Counted from the first letter of the stretch, positions 48,966-59,201 are shown. The stretch is 64,000 nt of DNA from Bradyrhizobium septentrionale (GCF_011516645.4 NZ_CP088285.1:434001-498000), one strand, 5' to 3'. Translations and numbers: made by a program. The notes: generated by a model from the sequence alone, not told the origin.

Positions 48966-49243
48966 GAGCTATCGCCAAATTTTGGTGACGGCGCGGCCGG
49001 TCAGGCGGCGGCGGTTATGGGCTGACGGTCAGTCGGTTTGGCGATGACCTCGATCCCGTCGTTGAATGTCACACCGAGAACGAGTTTTGGCAACTGGTTG
49101 TGGCCATCGAGACGACGCCAGCTTTTCTGCGCGGCCTCAAGCAGTTTGAAGACCATCGCGAGCGCCGTTCTGTTGGACAGGCAGCCCTTCGATCGGATCG
49201 TGCGGTGGCGCACGGTAGCGAAGGTGCTTTCAATGGGATTGGT
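48966..49243 (-). mobile_element. IS256 fragment (copy C, right end only)
   Basis: 278 bases identical or nearly so to the right end of copies A/B/D: GAGCTATCGCCAAATTTTGG at 48966 through the last ~70 transposase codons. It then breaks off at 49243 into unrelated DNA (AACCGGTATGAGATTTCTCG). One codon differs (AKPTDRQPITAAA against AQPTDRQ). It marks a deletion or recombination point. Confidence 0.9.
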
Positions 49244-49492
49244 AACCGGTATGAGATTTCTCGGTGCCGATGTTCCGCTGCGATATTCAAGATCGTAGCG
49301 TATGGTGCGACCATCGGGACAGAGGCACCGGGAGCACGAAGGTGCGGGCAGGCCGATGCATACGATGAGCCGCGAGCTCGAGTTAGTAGCTGGCCGCCTC
49401 TGCGACTCGCCCGGTTGCGCTGAGAGCGCGAATCCGTAGTTGTCGTGTCGCCCGTAGCTCCCGTCATGTATTCTGATTGGCAGGAGGTGCGA

Positions 49493-49669
49493 ATGCGACG
49501 GGTGATTGGCATCGACGTCCACCGAACTTTCGGGGAGGTGGTGGTTTGGGAGGACGGCAGGCTCAGACATGCGGGCCGCATTGATATGACGCGGACTGCG
49601 TTGGAGGGATTTGGCAAGACCCTGCTGGCCAGTGATGAGGTGGTGGTCGAAGCGACCGCCAACAGCATG
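49493..49669 (+). pseudogene. IS110-family transposase, N-terminal fragment
   Basis: 59 codons from ATG 49493 (AGGAGG upstream) read RRVIGIDVHRTFGEVVVWED and SDEVVVEATANSMA, the start of the RuvC-like DEDD domain of IS110 enzymes. The frame then joins phage DNA near 49670. The 249 bases upstream (49244-49492) have no gene and may include the element's 5' non-coding end. Confidence 0.8.
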
Positions 49670-49788
49670 GCACGGGCGCGCGTTGGCTGGCGTCGATGAA
49701 CGGCACCATCACCACGCAGGGTCAGGGCGTGAACTACTTCCCGGGCTCGATCGCCGGGTCTCAGAGCACCGGCGGCCAGTACAGCTAA
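49670..49788 (+). pseudogene. 3' end of a phage structural gene
   Basis: The last codons TGARWLASMNGTITTQGQGV and NYFPGSIAGSQSTGGQYS end at TAA 49786-49788. This is the C-terminal tail of a virion protein cut by the IS110 fragment. It is followed closely by the next phage gene at 49803. Confidence 0.6.
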
Positions 49789-49802
49789 CGGAAGGTGGCG
49801 AC

Positions 49803-50180
49803 ATGCCCGCAACCGTCAACATCACGATCAGCAACGATGCCGATTTCTACACCCTGTTTCAGTTCACTGAAGCAGACGGCATCACGCCGATCTCCATCGT
49901 CGGCGCCACGTTCATCATGGGCGTGCGCCGCACGATGCAGGACCCTGCCGCGCTGTTCATGCTCACCTCGACGTCCTCGGACGCCGGGGGGATCTCGATC
50001 TGGGACGGCCCGAACGGGATCTTCGCCGTCCTTATCAAGAAAGAGCGACTACAGAAGAGCCCCGTCGGGCTTTTCCAGCAGTCGCTCGTCTGCAATCTGC
50101 CGGCCTCGAACGGCCGGCCAGCGCTCACGCTCCCGATCTGGAGCGGCACGCTGCAGAACAACATGGGTGCCTCCCGATGA
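49803..50180 (+). CDS. phage structural/tail-associated protein
   Basis: 125 residues from ATG 49803 (GGAAGGTGGCG upstream). It is beta-rich with repeated strands (VNITISNDADFYTLFQFTEA, GISIWDGPNGIFAVLIKKE), like small baseplate or fibre-attachment proteins. The stop overlaps the next start as ATGA. Family not named with confidence. Confidence 0.65.
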   Translation: MPATVNITISNDADFYTLFQFTEADGITPISIVGATFIMGVRRTMQDPAALFMLTSTSSDAGGISIWDGPNGIFAVLIKKERLQKSPVGLFQQSLVCNLPASNGRPALTLPIWSGTLQNNMGASR

Positions 50181-51206
50181 GTTCAGCTCCGATTGTCGTC
50201 ACCGCCGATCCCTCGGTCGTCGTCAGTCAGGACAATCCCGCGCTGCAGATTGTCGTTCCGGTGACCACCGCGCCGACGCAGTATTCGTCGCTGGCTGGAC
50301 TGCCGCACCTTGGCACCGCGGCAGCGCAGGATGTCGGCGTCGGGGTGGGCGACATCGTGCAGCTCGACCTTTCCGGCAAGCTGCCGGCGGTCGACGGCTC
50401 GGCGCTGACCAACCTCAACGTCGCGTCGCAGCCCGTTCACTGCGGTCGGCTGATCTTCGCCAACTCGACCACGCTGCTGCTTATCCCCTACCGGGGGTGC
50501 GCACTTCAGATCAACGGCAAGCTCTATCAGATTCCACCCAACGGTCTTGGCGTCACCGCCACCGGGCTCACGCCGTCGACGATGTACTACGTCTATGCCT
50601 ATGTCGACGGGACTGGGGCGATTGCGCTCGAGTTCTCGCAGACCACGCACGCCCCGCTTGGAAATCTCGGCGTCGAGGTCAAGCTCGGTGACGACACCCG
50701 CTCGCTGGTGGGCATGGTCTACAACACCGCGAGCGGCTTTCAGGACTCGACAACCGCGCGCTGCGTTGCGTCGTGGTTCAATCAGCGGCCGCGGTCGTTG
50801 CTCAAGTTCACCGGCGGGCAGTACACCACGACGACGGCCTCGTTCACCGAAATGGGAGGCGGCGCGGAGCGCGTCCAGTTCATTTCCTGGGCCAGCACCT
50901 CCCGTGCAGCTCGGGTTCAGTCAGACGATCGATCTCGCCGACAACGGAACGAGCGCTGGCACGTCATGGCTTGAGCTGTGGATTGATGGAGCGAACGGCA
51001 ATCTGTTCGGGCTTTGGGGCCAGAACGGAGCCTTCAGCGGCACGGTCGGCCAAATCTTCACGACGATCTCGCAGCAGGTGGCAATCGACGTCAGCGAGTT
51101 CGCCATCCACCACGCGGAGATCGCGTGGATGAGCGCGGCGGCCGGCTTCACCACGACGAACGTCGGACCGGGTGACGGCACAATCTGGGGAGTGGTGATG
51201 CAATGA
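50177..51206 (+). pseudogene. phage tail-fibre gene with frameshift
   Basis: Frame 1 from ATG 50177 reads VVTADPSVVVSQDNPALQIV, a linker typical of tail fibres (DLSGKLPAVDGSALTNLNV), and GGQYTTTTASFTEMGGGAER. Near 50.90 kb the sense continues in the +1 frame: VQLGFSQTIDLADNGTSAGT, then LWIDGANGNLFGLWGQNG and a stop at 51206. One base was gained or lost in the CCTCCCGTGC area. If real, the fibre loses its C-terminal tip. Confidence 0.7.
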
Positions 51207-51631
51207 CGAACATCTCTCCTCAGAAAATCCTCGCCGCCACGCTGCAGCAGCTCACGCCGTTCGCCCAGTGGTACACGACAGGCGACGGCTTCGCCAACAT
51301 CGTCTGGACCGACACGGCCCAGACGATGCCCACCGAGGATGCCTTCAACGCCGAGTACGCCAACCAGCAGGCGAAGCTCGCGTCGAACTACCTCGTTGCG
51401 CCGCAGGACCTGCTGGCGCAGCTCACGGCTGCCGACATCGCGGCGATCCAGACTGCGATCTCGTCAAACCCGCAGGCTGCGCTGCTCTGGTTCTCGCTGC
51501 TCGCGCAGCGCGACCCGATGGATACCACCAACGACCGCTTCAAGGCCGGCTGGAGCACGCTGGTCACGGTCCTCGGCGCCGATCGCATGAGCGCGATCGC
51601 GACCGCGCTCGGCATCACCATCCCGGCCTGA
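51203..51631 (+). CDS. phage protein after tail fibre
   Basis: 142 residues, ATGA-coupled to the fibre frame that ends at 51206. It is helical and alanine-rich (ISPQKILAATLQQLTPFAQW, LLWFSLLAQRDPMDTTNDRF). The position suggests a fibre-assembly or tail-end protein; the family is not recognised. Intact. Confidence 0.65.
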   Translation: MTNISPQKILAATLQQLTPFAQWYTTGDGFANIVWTDTAQTMPTEDAFNAEYANQQAKLASNYLVAPQDLLAQLTAADIAAIQTAISSNPQAALLWFSLLAQRDPMDTTNDRFKAGWSTLVTVLGADRMSAIATALGITIPA

Positions 51632-51661
51632 CGGCCTTCACCACAAACCACGATCCAGCGG

Positions 51662-51681
51662 GGCCGCCTTCGGGCGGCCTT
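51662..51681 (+). terminator. hairpin terminator of phage operon
   Basis: GGCCGCC (51662-51668) and GGCGGCC (51673-51679) around a TTCG loop, then TT. It lies 31 bases after the stop at 51631. Confidence 0.7.
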
Positions 51682-51722
51682 CGCGTTTCTGGCTCCCACC
51701 CAATCTTAAATCCGGAGAAACC

Positions 51723-52266
51723 ATGTTCGATTTGCACGGCATTTCGCAGGCCGCATTCGACCTTATTGTCGAGTCGGAAGTCTCGAGCCGCGAGGTCTAT
51801 GAGCACCGCTATCGTCATCCCGAGTGGCCGGGCGAGCAGTCCGGCGTCACCATCGGCATCGGATACGATGTCGGACAGACGAGCCGCGCTCAGTTCATCG
51901 CCGACTGGACCGGCAAGATCCCCGACGCCATGGTCAAGGCGCTCGCCAAGACCTGCGGCGTCACCGGTGTTCCTGCCCGGGCACTTGCCCAGAAGCTCCG
52001 CGCCGTGGTCGACATCCCGTGGGATGTCGCCGAGGACGTGTTCTCCAATCACGACGTGCCGCGCTACATGGCGATGCTCCGCCATGGCTGTCCGGGCGTC
52101 GACGAGCTCGCGCCCGACTGCAAGGGCGTTCTCCTGTCTGTCGTGTTCAACCGCGGCGCCTCGTTCTCCAACGCGGGCCCGCGCTTTGCCGAGATGCGGG
52201 ACATCCGCTCATGCGTGAAGTCCGGCAATCTGGAACGCATCCCGGGGCTGATCCGCTCCATGAAGC
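51723..52266 (+). pseudogene. phage endolysin, 3' end lost to IS1380
   Basis: About 181 codons from ATG 51723 (CGGAGAAACC upstream). The catalytic-site style GVTIGIGYDVGQTSRAQF and LSVVFNRGASFSNAGPRFAE match pesticin/T4-lysozyme-like endolysins that cut peptidoglycan, with an early Glu (IVESEVSSREVYE) as probable acid. At 52267 the sequence becomes the interior of IS1380 without its left end, so a recombination deleted both the gene's 3' end and the IS left end. Confidence 0.75.
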
Positions 52267-53474
52267 CTTGGCCGACAATTTGGCCCGGGTGTTCCCGGAT
52301 CGGCGCGATCCGACGCGGGTCGTGCACAGCCTTGTCGATATGTTCCGCGCGCGCATGTTCGCGATCTGCTGCGGCTACGAGGACGCCGACGACCTCGATC
52401 ATCTGCGGTCCGATCCGGCATTCAAGCTGGGCTGCGGACGGCTGCCGGACACGGGTCGCGATCTGTGTTCCCAACCGACGCTGTCGCGGCTGGAGAATGC
52501 TCCGCGCCTGCGCGACGTGATCCGACTGACCTACACTTTGGTCGACGCATGGATGGATAGCTACCCGCGCGAGCCGGCATCCGTCACGCTCGACATCGAT
52601 GATACCTGCGATGCGTCCACGGCCATCAGCAGCTCTCGCTGTTCAACGCTCATTATGACGAACGCTGCTTCCTGCCGATCCACGTCTACGACACGGAGAA
52701 GAGCCGGCCCGTGGCGGTCGTGTTGCGGCCCGGCAAGACGCCGGGCGGCGTCGAGGTGCGTGCCCATCTGCGCCGCCTGATACGGCATATCCGGACGCGG
52801 TGGCACAACACGCGAATTACGTTCCGTGGCGACGGGCACTATGCCCGGCCGGAGGCCATGGCGTGGTGCGAGACCAACGGCATCGACTACATCTTCGGTC
52901 TGTCCGGCACCAAGCCGCTCGCCAGAAAACTCGACGAGGCCGCCGACGACATCCGCACGCGACGCGCCATCGAGAACCTGCCGGTTCTGCGTGGCTATAC
53001 CGAGACGCGCACAAGGCCAAGTCCTGGGATCGCGAACGGCGTACCGTCGCCCGTATTGAGGCGACGATGCTCGGCCTCGACATCCGTTTCGTCGTCACCA
53101 GCCTCGATGTCGGCTCGGCCGAGTGGATCTACGACAGCCTGTATTGCGCGCGCGGCCAAGCCGAGAATCTGATCAAGCTGCATAAGACACAGCTCGCCTC
53201 CGATCGCACCAGCTGCCGTTCGGCGCTCGCCAATCAAGTCCGCCTCGTTCTCCACACCGCCGCTTATTGGCTGATGCTGACCGTGCGCGACGCGATTCCC
53301 AAAGCCCGGGAATTGGCCACAGCCGAGTTCGCGACGCTGCGTCTTCGTCTCTTGAAACTCGCTGCCCGTGTCGTCGAGACCACGAGCCGCATTCGCCTTG
53401 CGTTTGCCGCGGCATGTCCCGAAGCCGACCTGATCCGCGGCTTGCCAGGCGCGCTGCTGCCTCTCGGTCCTTGA
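52267..53474 (+). pseudogene. IS1380 transposase, truncated and twice frameshifted
   Basis: Three frames are needed. TLDIDDTCD runs out of frame at the GATGCGTCC site near 52613 (one base fewer than copy 1). The second frame carries RPVAVVLRPGKTPGGVEVRA and FRGDGHYARPEAMAWCE, then shifts again near 53010. The third frame carries AKSWDRERRTVARIEATMLG to the end LIRGLPGALLPLGP. The same two shifts occur in copy 3. Confidence 0.85.
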
Positions 53475-53640
53475 CCGGCGGGGCGTCCGCCCCCCGTTCG
53501 CACAACCCATCCCTCAAGCGCGTTGCAAAGTACGGGTCGTCAGGCGGTGAAAGCCGAAGGCAATCCCGCGCGCCTCGTCAGAGCAGATGTGCGGCCACAT
53601 CAATCGGACTAAAAAAACGCACTCTCACGAATAGGACGGG
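52267..53640 (+). mobile_element. IS1380-family element, copy 2, left end deleted
   Basis: It starts inside the transposase (matching copy 3 from 59459) and keeps the right inverted repeat, ending CACGAATAGGACGGG at 53640. The following TTAG belongs to an IS5 end, so this IS1380 had inserted into an IS5 terminus. Its 3' untranslated part differs from copy 3 at several bases. Confidence 0.88.
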
Positions 53641-53732
53641 TTAGGAACCAGCGGCGAGTTTAGCGACGTTTTTGAGCATGATGCATGCGAAGGCGATGAG
53701 GTGGAGGCCGGCGAGGGTCTGAGCGCATCGCC
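53641..53732 (-). mobile_element. IS5-family fragment
   Basis: 92 bases matching the right end of the IS5 at 56689-57550 in reverse: it encodes the C-terminal TLAGLHLIAFACIMLKNVAK and the TTAGGAACC part of the terminus. The outer GAGGCTG of the repeat was lost to the IS1380 insertion. Beyond about 53732 the similarity stops. Confidence 0.8.
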
Positions 53733-54135
53733 CTGCCGGGACGAAGGTGTTGGCAATCTCGAAGTCGCCCCTGCGGGCGGTAACGCACCGCGCTCTTAAC
53801 ATCGAGATGCCACACTTCTTGAACGCCATCATGCGGCGCTCACTGCATAGAGACGACCGCGGAAAGAACCATGAACCCGGCAGGGGATCATTTTTGTCGA
53901 TCGGGGTTGACACCCTGCCCGCGATTAAAGAACGGACGACTACAGCTGGTTTGATCTGGCGGGACTGGCGCTGCGGGCGAGCAGGAGCGCTGACCTGCAC
54001 CTACGGCCTTCCGTCGCAGAGATACCTTGAACAGTTGCGGGCGAAGGAGTGGGCCCCTAAATAAGGTCCAGGATCTCTCGCACTTTCGGTAATCATGGCT
54101 TCTTCATAGATTGAAAGAGCAAGCAATAAGACGAG
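53733..54135. other. about 400 bases, not recognised
   Basis: Frames on both strands are open by chance in GC-rich DNA; none has a good ribosome site or recognisable fold. It is probably the remnant left between the IS5 fragment and the decayed IS256-type gene. Confidence 0.35.
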
Positions 54136-54813
54136 ATGCCGAGGGGGCAGGTGATCCAAATCGACCAAGCCCGAATCAGGGATCATCATTGCGAGATGGT
54201 TCGCGGGACAGTGGAAGAGACGTTGAAAGCCATGCTCGAGGCGGAAGTCGACCGGCTTTGCGGGGCGGACCGGTACGAGCGCAGCGAGGCGCGAGCCGGC
54301 AGTTACGATCGGACGCTGCAGACCAGGGGTGGCGAGGTCAGTCTAAGATTCCAAAGCTGCGTCGGCAGACCTTCGAGACCGCGATCATCGAACGGTACCG
54401 TTGGCGGGAGAGCTCGGTCGAGGAGGCGCTCATCGACATGTATCTGGCAGGCATTTCTGTACGTCGGGTCGAGGACATCACCGAGGCCCTGTGTGGCACC
54501 GGTGTCAGCCCGAGCAGGGTCTCGAACCTCAACAAGAAAATTATTGCACGAGATCGCGACTTGGCGGCATCGGTGCATTGAAGGCGAGCATCCCTATCTG
54601 TACCGCGACGGCATCGTGATGAAGCGCAGCTGGGTTGGTGAGGTCCGCAAGTCTCGCTTCTCGTCGCCAGTGCCGTCAATTCGAAAGGTTTCCGTGAGAT
54701 TCTGGGCGTCTGCGAGGGCGCTGGTCGGCGTTCCTGCGCGACCTGGTCGACCGGGGGCTCAAAGGCGTGCAACTTGTCAGAGCCTCGCCGATTTCCTACT
54801 TGAGGCACGCTAG
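54136..54813 (+). pseudogene. decayed IS256-family transposase, a different subtype
   Basis: Mutator-type words are spread over two frames: GTVEETLKAMLEAEVDRLCG and RYERSEARAGSYDRTLQT in one, KLRRQTFETAIIERYRWRES and MYLAGISVRRVEDITEAL in the other, then EGEHPYLYRDGIVMKRSW back in the first. At least two shifts and a missing C-terminal half make it dead. It is unrelated in detail to copies A-D. Confidence 0.82.
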
Positions 54814-55104
54814 TCACAGCACCGGAACGACGTGGTCGGTGAATGCTACATGAACATAAGCCTCTCTACCAACCACGCACGATGCAAACGGGAGCCAGGG
54901 CTTGAAGATGTGCGAAAGGACCCGATATCGCGATCGCGCCTCCGCCGCTTGCTCGGCTCGAAAGGTCGCTCGAGCGGGCCAGACCGACGCTCGGTAGGGC
55001 CTCGCTATAGCAAGAGTAACGGCCTTTGCATCTTGAACACTCTCGGGCGCGAGAAGCGTCACCCAGCGCATTTTCATGATTTCACCACAGAACGAGAGGT
55101 GTTG

Positions 55105-56706
55105 ATGAGCCCACATTCCACACCGGGGGATCGCGATACTCCCGGTTCGTCCGAACCGGTTCACCGGGCAGGCCCTCTTTGGAGTCTCGCTCGCGCGCTC
55201 ACGCGGCGCCTTCGGCCCAGCAACGATCCGGGGAGCCGCGAGGCCGTGGCCGTTGGTGGATCTTCGCAGGACCAGGTTCTTGAGGCCTGGGCGGCAGAAG
55301 ACGAGGGCGAGCGGCGGCTAGAGGCGGTACGCAGAATAAGAGCTTGCGAGAGGACATTGAGCGCGGCGTCCCTAAACCTTACACATCTGTCCCTGACCTC
55401 ATTGCCCGGCTTGTCGGCCTGGCTTCGGCGCTTGGACGTCGCCGGTAATTATCTCACCAACCTACCCGGCCTTCCGCCGGCGCTCCGGCACCTTGATGCC
55501 AGCTTCAATCAACTGAACTGCCTGCCCCCCCTGCCAGATGAACTCCGTTACCTGGATGTCAGGTTTAATCACCTGACCAACCTACCTGCACTCGGGCGCA
55601 ATCTTCTGTTTGTCGCAGCGGACGGGAACATGCTGAGCAGCCTGCCTGAGAACCTGCTGGAACTACATCCAATGTGCATGGTTGGTGTCGAGGGCAATCC
55701 GCTGTCCGAACGGGTGCGGACGAACCTGGAGAGAGCGGTCTATGCCGAGGGCTATCAAGGACCGCAAATCTTTTTCTCCATGAATGATGGAGTGGAGCAA
55801 AATGATGGAGTGGAGCAAGCCCCAGCGCGGCCTCTTCACGAGGCTGTCGCGGACTGGCTCGAGGGTGACCCGCAGGCCGTGGCTCTCTGGGAAACGTTCT
55901 CGAACGATGACAACGCCGCGGACTACGCACACTTCCTCGACATGCTGCGAGACACCGTGAACTATCGCAATGAGACGTTCCGGCAATCAGTTCGCGAGGG
56001 AATACGGCAGGCAGAGACGTCCCCAGCATTGCGCGAGCAGTACTTCCGACTCGCGTTCGATGCGACCTCCAGCTGCCAAGATCGCGTCACTTTGGCCTGG
56101 AATGGCATGCAGACCGCGCGCCTAAATGCGGATGTTGAGAGTGGGACGCTCGACGGGGAACTCAACAAAATCTTGCAGCGCGGCCGTGTCCAGTTCCGCT
56201 TGGATGCGCTACGCCGGATCGCTCGCGAAAAGGTCCGCTCGCTAAGGTTTGTCGACGAGATCGAGGTTTATCTGGCCTACCAGGTTATGCTGCGCGACGC
56301 TCTGGAGCTCGAGCACATCGCGCCGAGCATGCGCTATTTCGAGGTTTCCAACGTTACCCAAACCGATCTTGCCGATGCCCAGGTATCAGTGCGCGAGCAG
56401 GAAGTGAGGGACTTCGAGAACTACCTCGTCACAGCGTGGGAACCATGGGAGAGGGTGTTGAAGCGGCTCGTCCCGAAAGATTATGCCGCGATGAAGGAAC
56501 GGCTTTGCGATGAAGAGGAGTATTCAAGACGTTTGGATCTCCGCCTGGCCGAGTGTACCTTGACTGGCGATGATGATGCCAGGCGAGAGCTCGGGAAGGA
56601 AGTATTGACAGGAATGAAGCGCGAGTTCTTTGGGGAGTTAACGAGACGGGTGCTCGAACCCCAGGGTCTTGCGCTGTCGGCTGATCTAGAGGCTGTTAGG
56701 GACTGA
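55105..56706 (+). CDS. NEL-type E3 ubiquitin ligase effector (NopM/IpaH-like)
   Basis: 533 residues from ATG 55105 (GAGAGG upstream). About residues 90-205 are leucine-rich repeats of the IpaH type (LRRLDVAGNYLTNLPGLPPA, LRYLDVRFNHLTNLPALG). About residues 235-525 are the NEL domain, with the catalytic Cys about 324 in SSCQDRVTLAWNGM, the CxD motif of IpaH/NopM/SspH ligases. Such proteins are injected by type III secretion and ubiquitinate host proteins. The N-terminal 60 residues are Ser/Pro-rich, as a secretion leader. An IS5 inserted at 56689 supplies the last codons (AVRD), so the protein end is altered but the domain is whole. The secretion genes are outside the window. Confidence 0.85.
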   Translation: MSPHSTPGDRDTPGSSEPVHRAGPLWSLARALTRRLRPSNDPGSREAVAVGGSSQDQVLEAWAAEDEGERRLEAVRRIRACERTLSAASLNLTHLSLTSLPGLSAWLRRLDVAGNYLTNLPGLPPALRHLDASFNQLNCLPPLPDELRYLDVRFNHLTNLPALGRNLLFVAADGNMLSSLPENLLELHPMCMVGVEGNPLSERVRTNLERAVYAEGYQGPQIFFSMNDGVEQNDGVEQAPARPLHEAVADWLEGDPQAVALWETFSNDDNAADYAHFLDMLRDTVNYRNETFRQSVREGIRQAETSPALREQYFRLAFDATSSCQDRVTLAWNGMQTARLNADVESGTLDGELNKILQRGRVQFRLDALRRIAREKVRSLRFVDEIEVYLAYQVMLRDALELEHIAPSMRYFEVSNVTQTDLADAQVSVREQEVRDFENYLVTAWEPWERVLKRLVPKDYAAMKERLCDEEEYSRRLDLRLAECTLTGDDDARRELGKEVLTGMKREFFGELTRRVLEPQGLALSADLEAVRD

Positions 56707-57550
56707 TTAACCATAGATGTTGAGGTTTGCGGGATGTCGATTCCCCGCGAGCCTTATCCTTCTGACGTTTCCGATGACGAATGGGCGCTTGTTGCGCCGT
56801 ATCTGACACTTTTGCCCGAGGACGCCTCGCAGCGGACGCATGCGCTTCGCGAGGTGTTCAACGGCCTGCGCTATATCGTGAAGACCGGCGCGCCCTGGCG
56901 CTGGATGCCGAACGATTTGCCGCCGTGGGAGATCGTCTATCAACAGGCGCAGCGGTGGTTGCGCGCGGGTTGTTTTGAGGCCCTGGCCGAGGATCTGCGC
57001 GTCATCCTGCGCCTTGCGGCTGGCCGACCCGCGCAGCCGACCGCCGCCATCATCGACAGTCGAACTCTACGCTCGACGCCCGAGAGTGGCGCCCGCGGCG
57101 CCTACGACGGAGCCAAGCGCAAAAAAGGTTCGAAGCTGCATCTGGCAGTCGATACGCTCGGCCATCTTCTGGCGCTGCATGTCACGCCCGCCAACACCGA
57201 CGATCGCGCCGAGATTGGCCGGATCGCCAAGACGATTCAGGCAGAGACCGGTCAGAGCGTCGAAGTCGCCTTCGTTGACCAGGGCTACACAGGCGACAAG
57301 CCTGCAATGGCGGCTGCAGAACACGGCATTGCCCTCGAGGTCATAAAGCTGTCGGAGGCCAAACGAGGCTTCGTGCTGCTCCCAAGGCGATGGGTCGTCG
57401 AACGATCCTTCGCCTGGGCCACACGCTTCCGAAGACTTGTCAAAGACTACGAGCGATGCGCTCAGACCCTCGCCGATCTCCACCTCATCGCTTTCGCATG
57501 CATCATGCTCAAAAACGTCGCTAAACTCGCTGCTGGTTCCTAACAGCCTC
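56689..57550 (+). mobile_element. IS5-family element (862 bp)
   Basis: Terminal repeats GAGGCTGTTAGGGAC (56689) and, inward from 57550, GAGGCTGTTAGGAAC. TA lies on both sides (56687-56688, 57551-57552), a probable 2-bp duplication. It joins the 3' end of the NEL gene to the end of a converging ISL3 transposase. Confidence 0.87.
56734..57543 (+). CDS. IS5-family transposase
   Basis: 269 residues from ATG 56734. The N-terminal DUF4096-like part (DVSDDEWALVAPYLTLLPED, PWRWMPNDLPPWEIVYQQ) precedes the catalytic Asp in AAIIDSRTLRSTPE, Asp in VAFVDQGYTGDKPA and Glu in RRWVVERSFAWATRFRRLVK. Intact single frame, which is the usual size for this IS5 subgroup. Confidence 0.94.
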   Translation: MSIPREPYPSDVSDDEWALVAPYLTLLPEDASQRTHALREVFNGLRYIVKTGAPWRWMPNDLPPWEIVYQQAQRWLRAGCFEALAEDLRVILRLAAGRPAQPTAAIIDSRTLRSTPESGARGAYDGAKRKKGSKLHLAVDTLGHLLALHVTPANTDDRAEIGRIAKTIQAETGQSVEVAFVDQGYTGDKPAMAAAEHGIALEVIKLSEAKRGFVLLPRRWVVERSFAWATRFRRLVKDYERCAQTLADLHLIAFACIMLKNVAKLAAGS

Positions 57551-59113
57551 TAGCCTGAAGGAGATCGAGCTTAGCGCGCCCGTACATCTGCCGTTTGACC
57601 AGCTTGAGCTTGGTGATCTGAGCTTCCACTTGGCCATTGGACCATGGTTGCGTAATAGCGGCGTGCACCGCGCCCTTATCGTTGGCGATTCCATTCGCGA
57701 ACGAGGCAATGAGGCTCCGCTTGGATTCGTCAATCCAAGGTTCGAGCTCCATCTCGGCCTTCCTTCGGATCATCGCGTGGAAGCGGCCAACGAGAGCTTG
57801 GGCATCGGCCAGCATAGGAACGTTTTGTTCGATGACGGCAAGCGTGACGGTCTCGGCCTTGGTTAGGTGGTCGCGCTTCGTCGTCATCAGCTGCGCTATC
57901 GTCCTCGCGGCGGGGACCTTCTGCAATTGTTGATGGCTGATAGTCTCGGCGCGTCGCCGTCGCGTGGCCCATTCCGCCACCACGCGCAGCGATCCCTTGA
58001 AGCCTTGTCCCTTCAAACGGCGCCAGAGTTCGGCACCGTTGCGACAGCCGCCTGACCACTGCGTGTCCAGGAACGGCAGATGCTCGTCCAGGGTGCTTTG
58101 ACGGGTGCGGAACACATCCGTACCGCCGCGCGGCTAATTTGGCGAACCAGATTGCGACTATGTCCTGTGCGGCGGACGATCTCCTTGAGCGGCACACCGT
58201 CGCTGACGAGAGCCGCAATTGCGGCATGGCTGTCCTGGCGCCGCAGATAGCCCTGATAGCGCAGCTTTTCCGCACAGGTCAGCAATTCCGGATTGATCGT
58301 CGTCGCTCCGATTGCGGTCCGGATTCTGTTCATGGAGCGGCGCACCGCATCAAGGAAGGCAGCGCTCGCATTTTCCATCAGATGCCAGCGGTCGGCAACT
58401 TGGATGGCGTTCGGCAGCGCCTTGGCTGCTGCCTCGCCGTATCCACCACCGCGATCTCGCGACACAATTTTGATCGCTGGGTGCTTCGATAGCCACGCCC
58501 GAACGGTCGCAGTTTCCCTGTCGGGCAGCAGGGTAACGATCCGCCGACGCTCCAAATCGCACACGATGGTCCCGTACCGATGGTTTCTCCGGAACGCCCA
58601 GTCATCGATGCCCACAACAAGCAACGGATCTGTCGGCATCGCCGTCCGCCGGCGGACCACCCGTAGCAAGGTATCGTTGCTGACAGGCAGCATGAGCCGC
58701 TTGGCGAAGCTTGCCGCCGGCCGGCCGCCGAGCGCCAACCCCAAGTGATGGACGATGTATTCCAGCCGTGCCGTCCGGCGCCGTCGAAGCGGGACGATGT
58801 CTTCTCCGAACCGCTCTGCGAAGATCCGCCGGCGGCAATGCGGCACCTCACATGTGAAGCGCCGCGTGAGCAATCGGAGGCGCACCTTTCTGCCCGCTGA
58901 TGGCAAATCGGCAACGTGCCGGACGTAGCGGCTATGGATGCGGCCCGACGCTGTCGCGCACAAAGGGCACCGAGCCTCCGCAGCTTCCGACCTGACAGCC
59001 AGAATAAGCGAATCCATTGAGTCACTTACGCCATCAAACACCAAACCACTCGGTACTAGCGATGAGATTTGAAAGCCCGTCCGCATGGCGCTGATTCTCC
59101 GCTTAAGAACCAC
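57551..59113 (-). pseudogene. ISL3-family transposase, frameshifted and 3' truncated
   Basis: The N-terminal zinc part (EARCPLCATASGRIHSRYVR, then FTCEVPHCRRRIFAERF) and the DDE core (VVGIDDWAFRRNHRYGTIVC, IQVADRWHLMENASAAFLD) are in one frame down to about 58.13 kb. The rest (TDVFRTRQSTLDEHLPFLDT, TQPWSNGQVEAQITKLKLVK) continues in another frame, so a one-base shift lies near GCGGCGGTACG at 58.12 kb. The C terminus runs out at KLDLLQA at the IS5 edge. Element ends were not identified with certainty; 59114-59201 probably contains the left one. Confidence 0.82.
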
Positions 59114-59201
59114 AGTCGCCCGGCAAACTTCATCAGAAATGAGTCAGCCCCCCGATTGGATGCCGATTACCCCGAATACGGGGTCCTTATTCCATGCCTA
59201 A

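Noticed and set aside
48482..48978. Frames of 90-131 codons near 48.5-49.0 kb on both strands
   Set aside because: Arg/Pro/Cys-rich, no ribosome site, no recognisable fold.
54900..55104. Possible tts box upstream of the NEL effector (CCGCTTGCTCGGCTCGAAAGG)
   Set aside because: Only part of the tts pattern fits and the spacing is wrong, so I do not claim a TtsI-controlled promoter.
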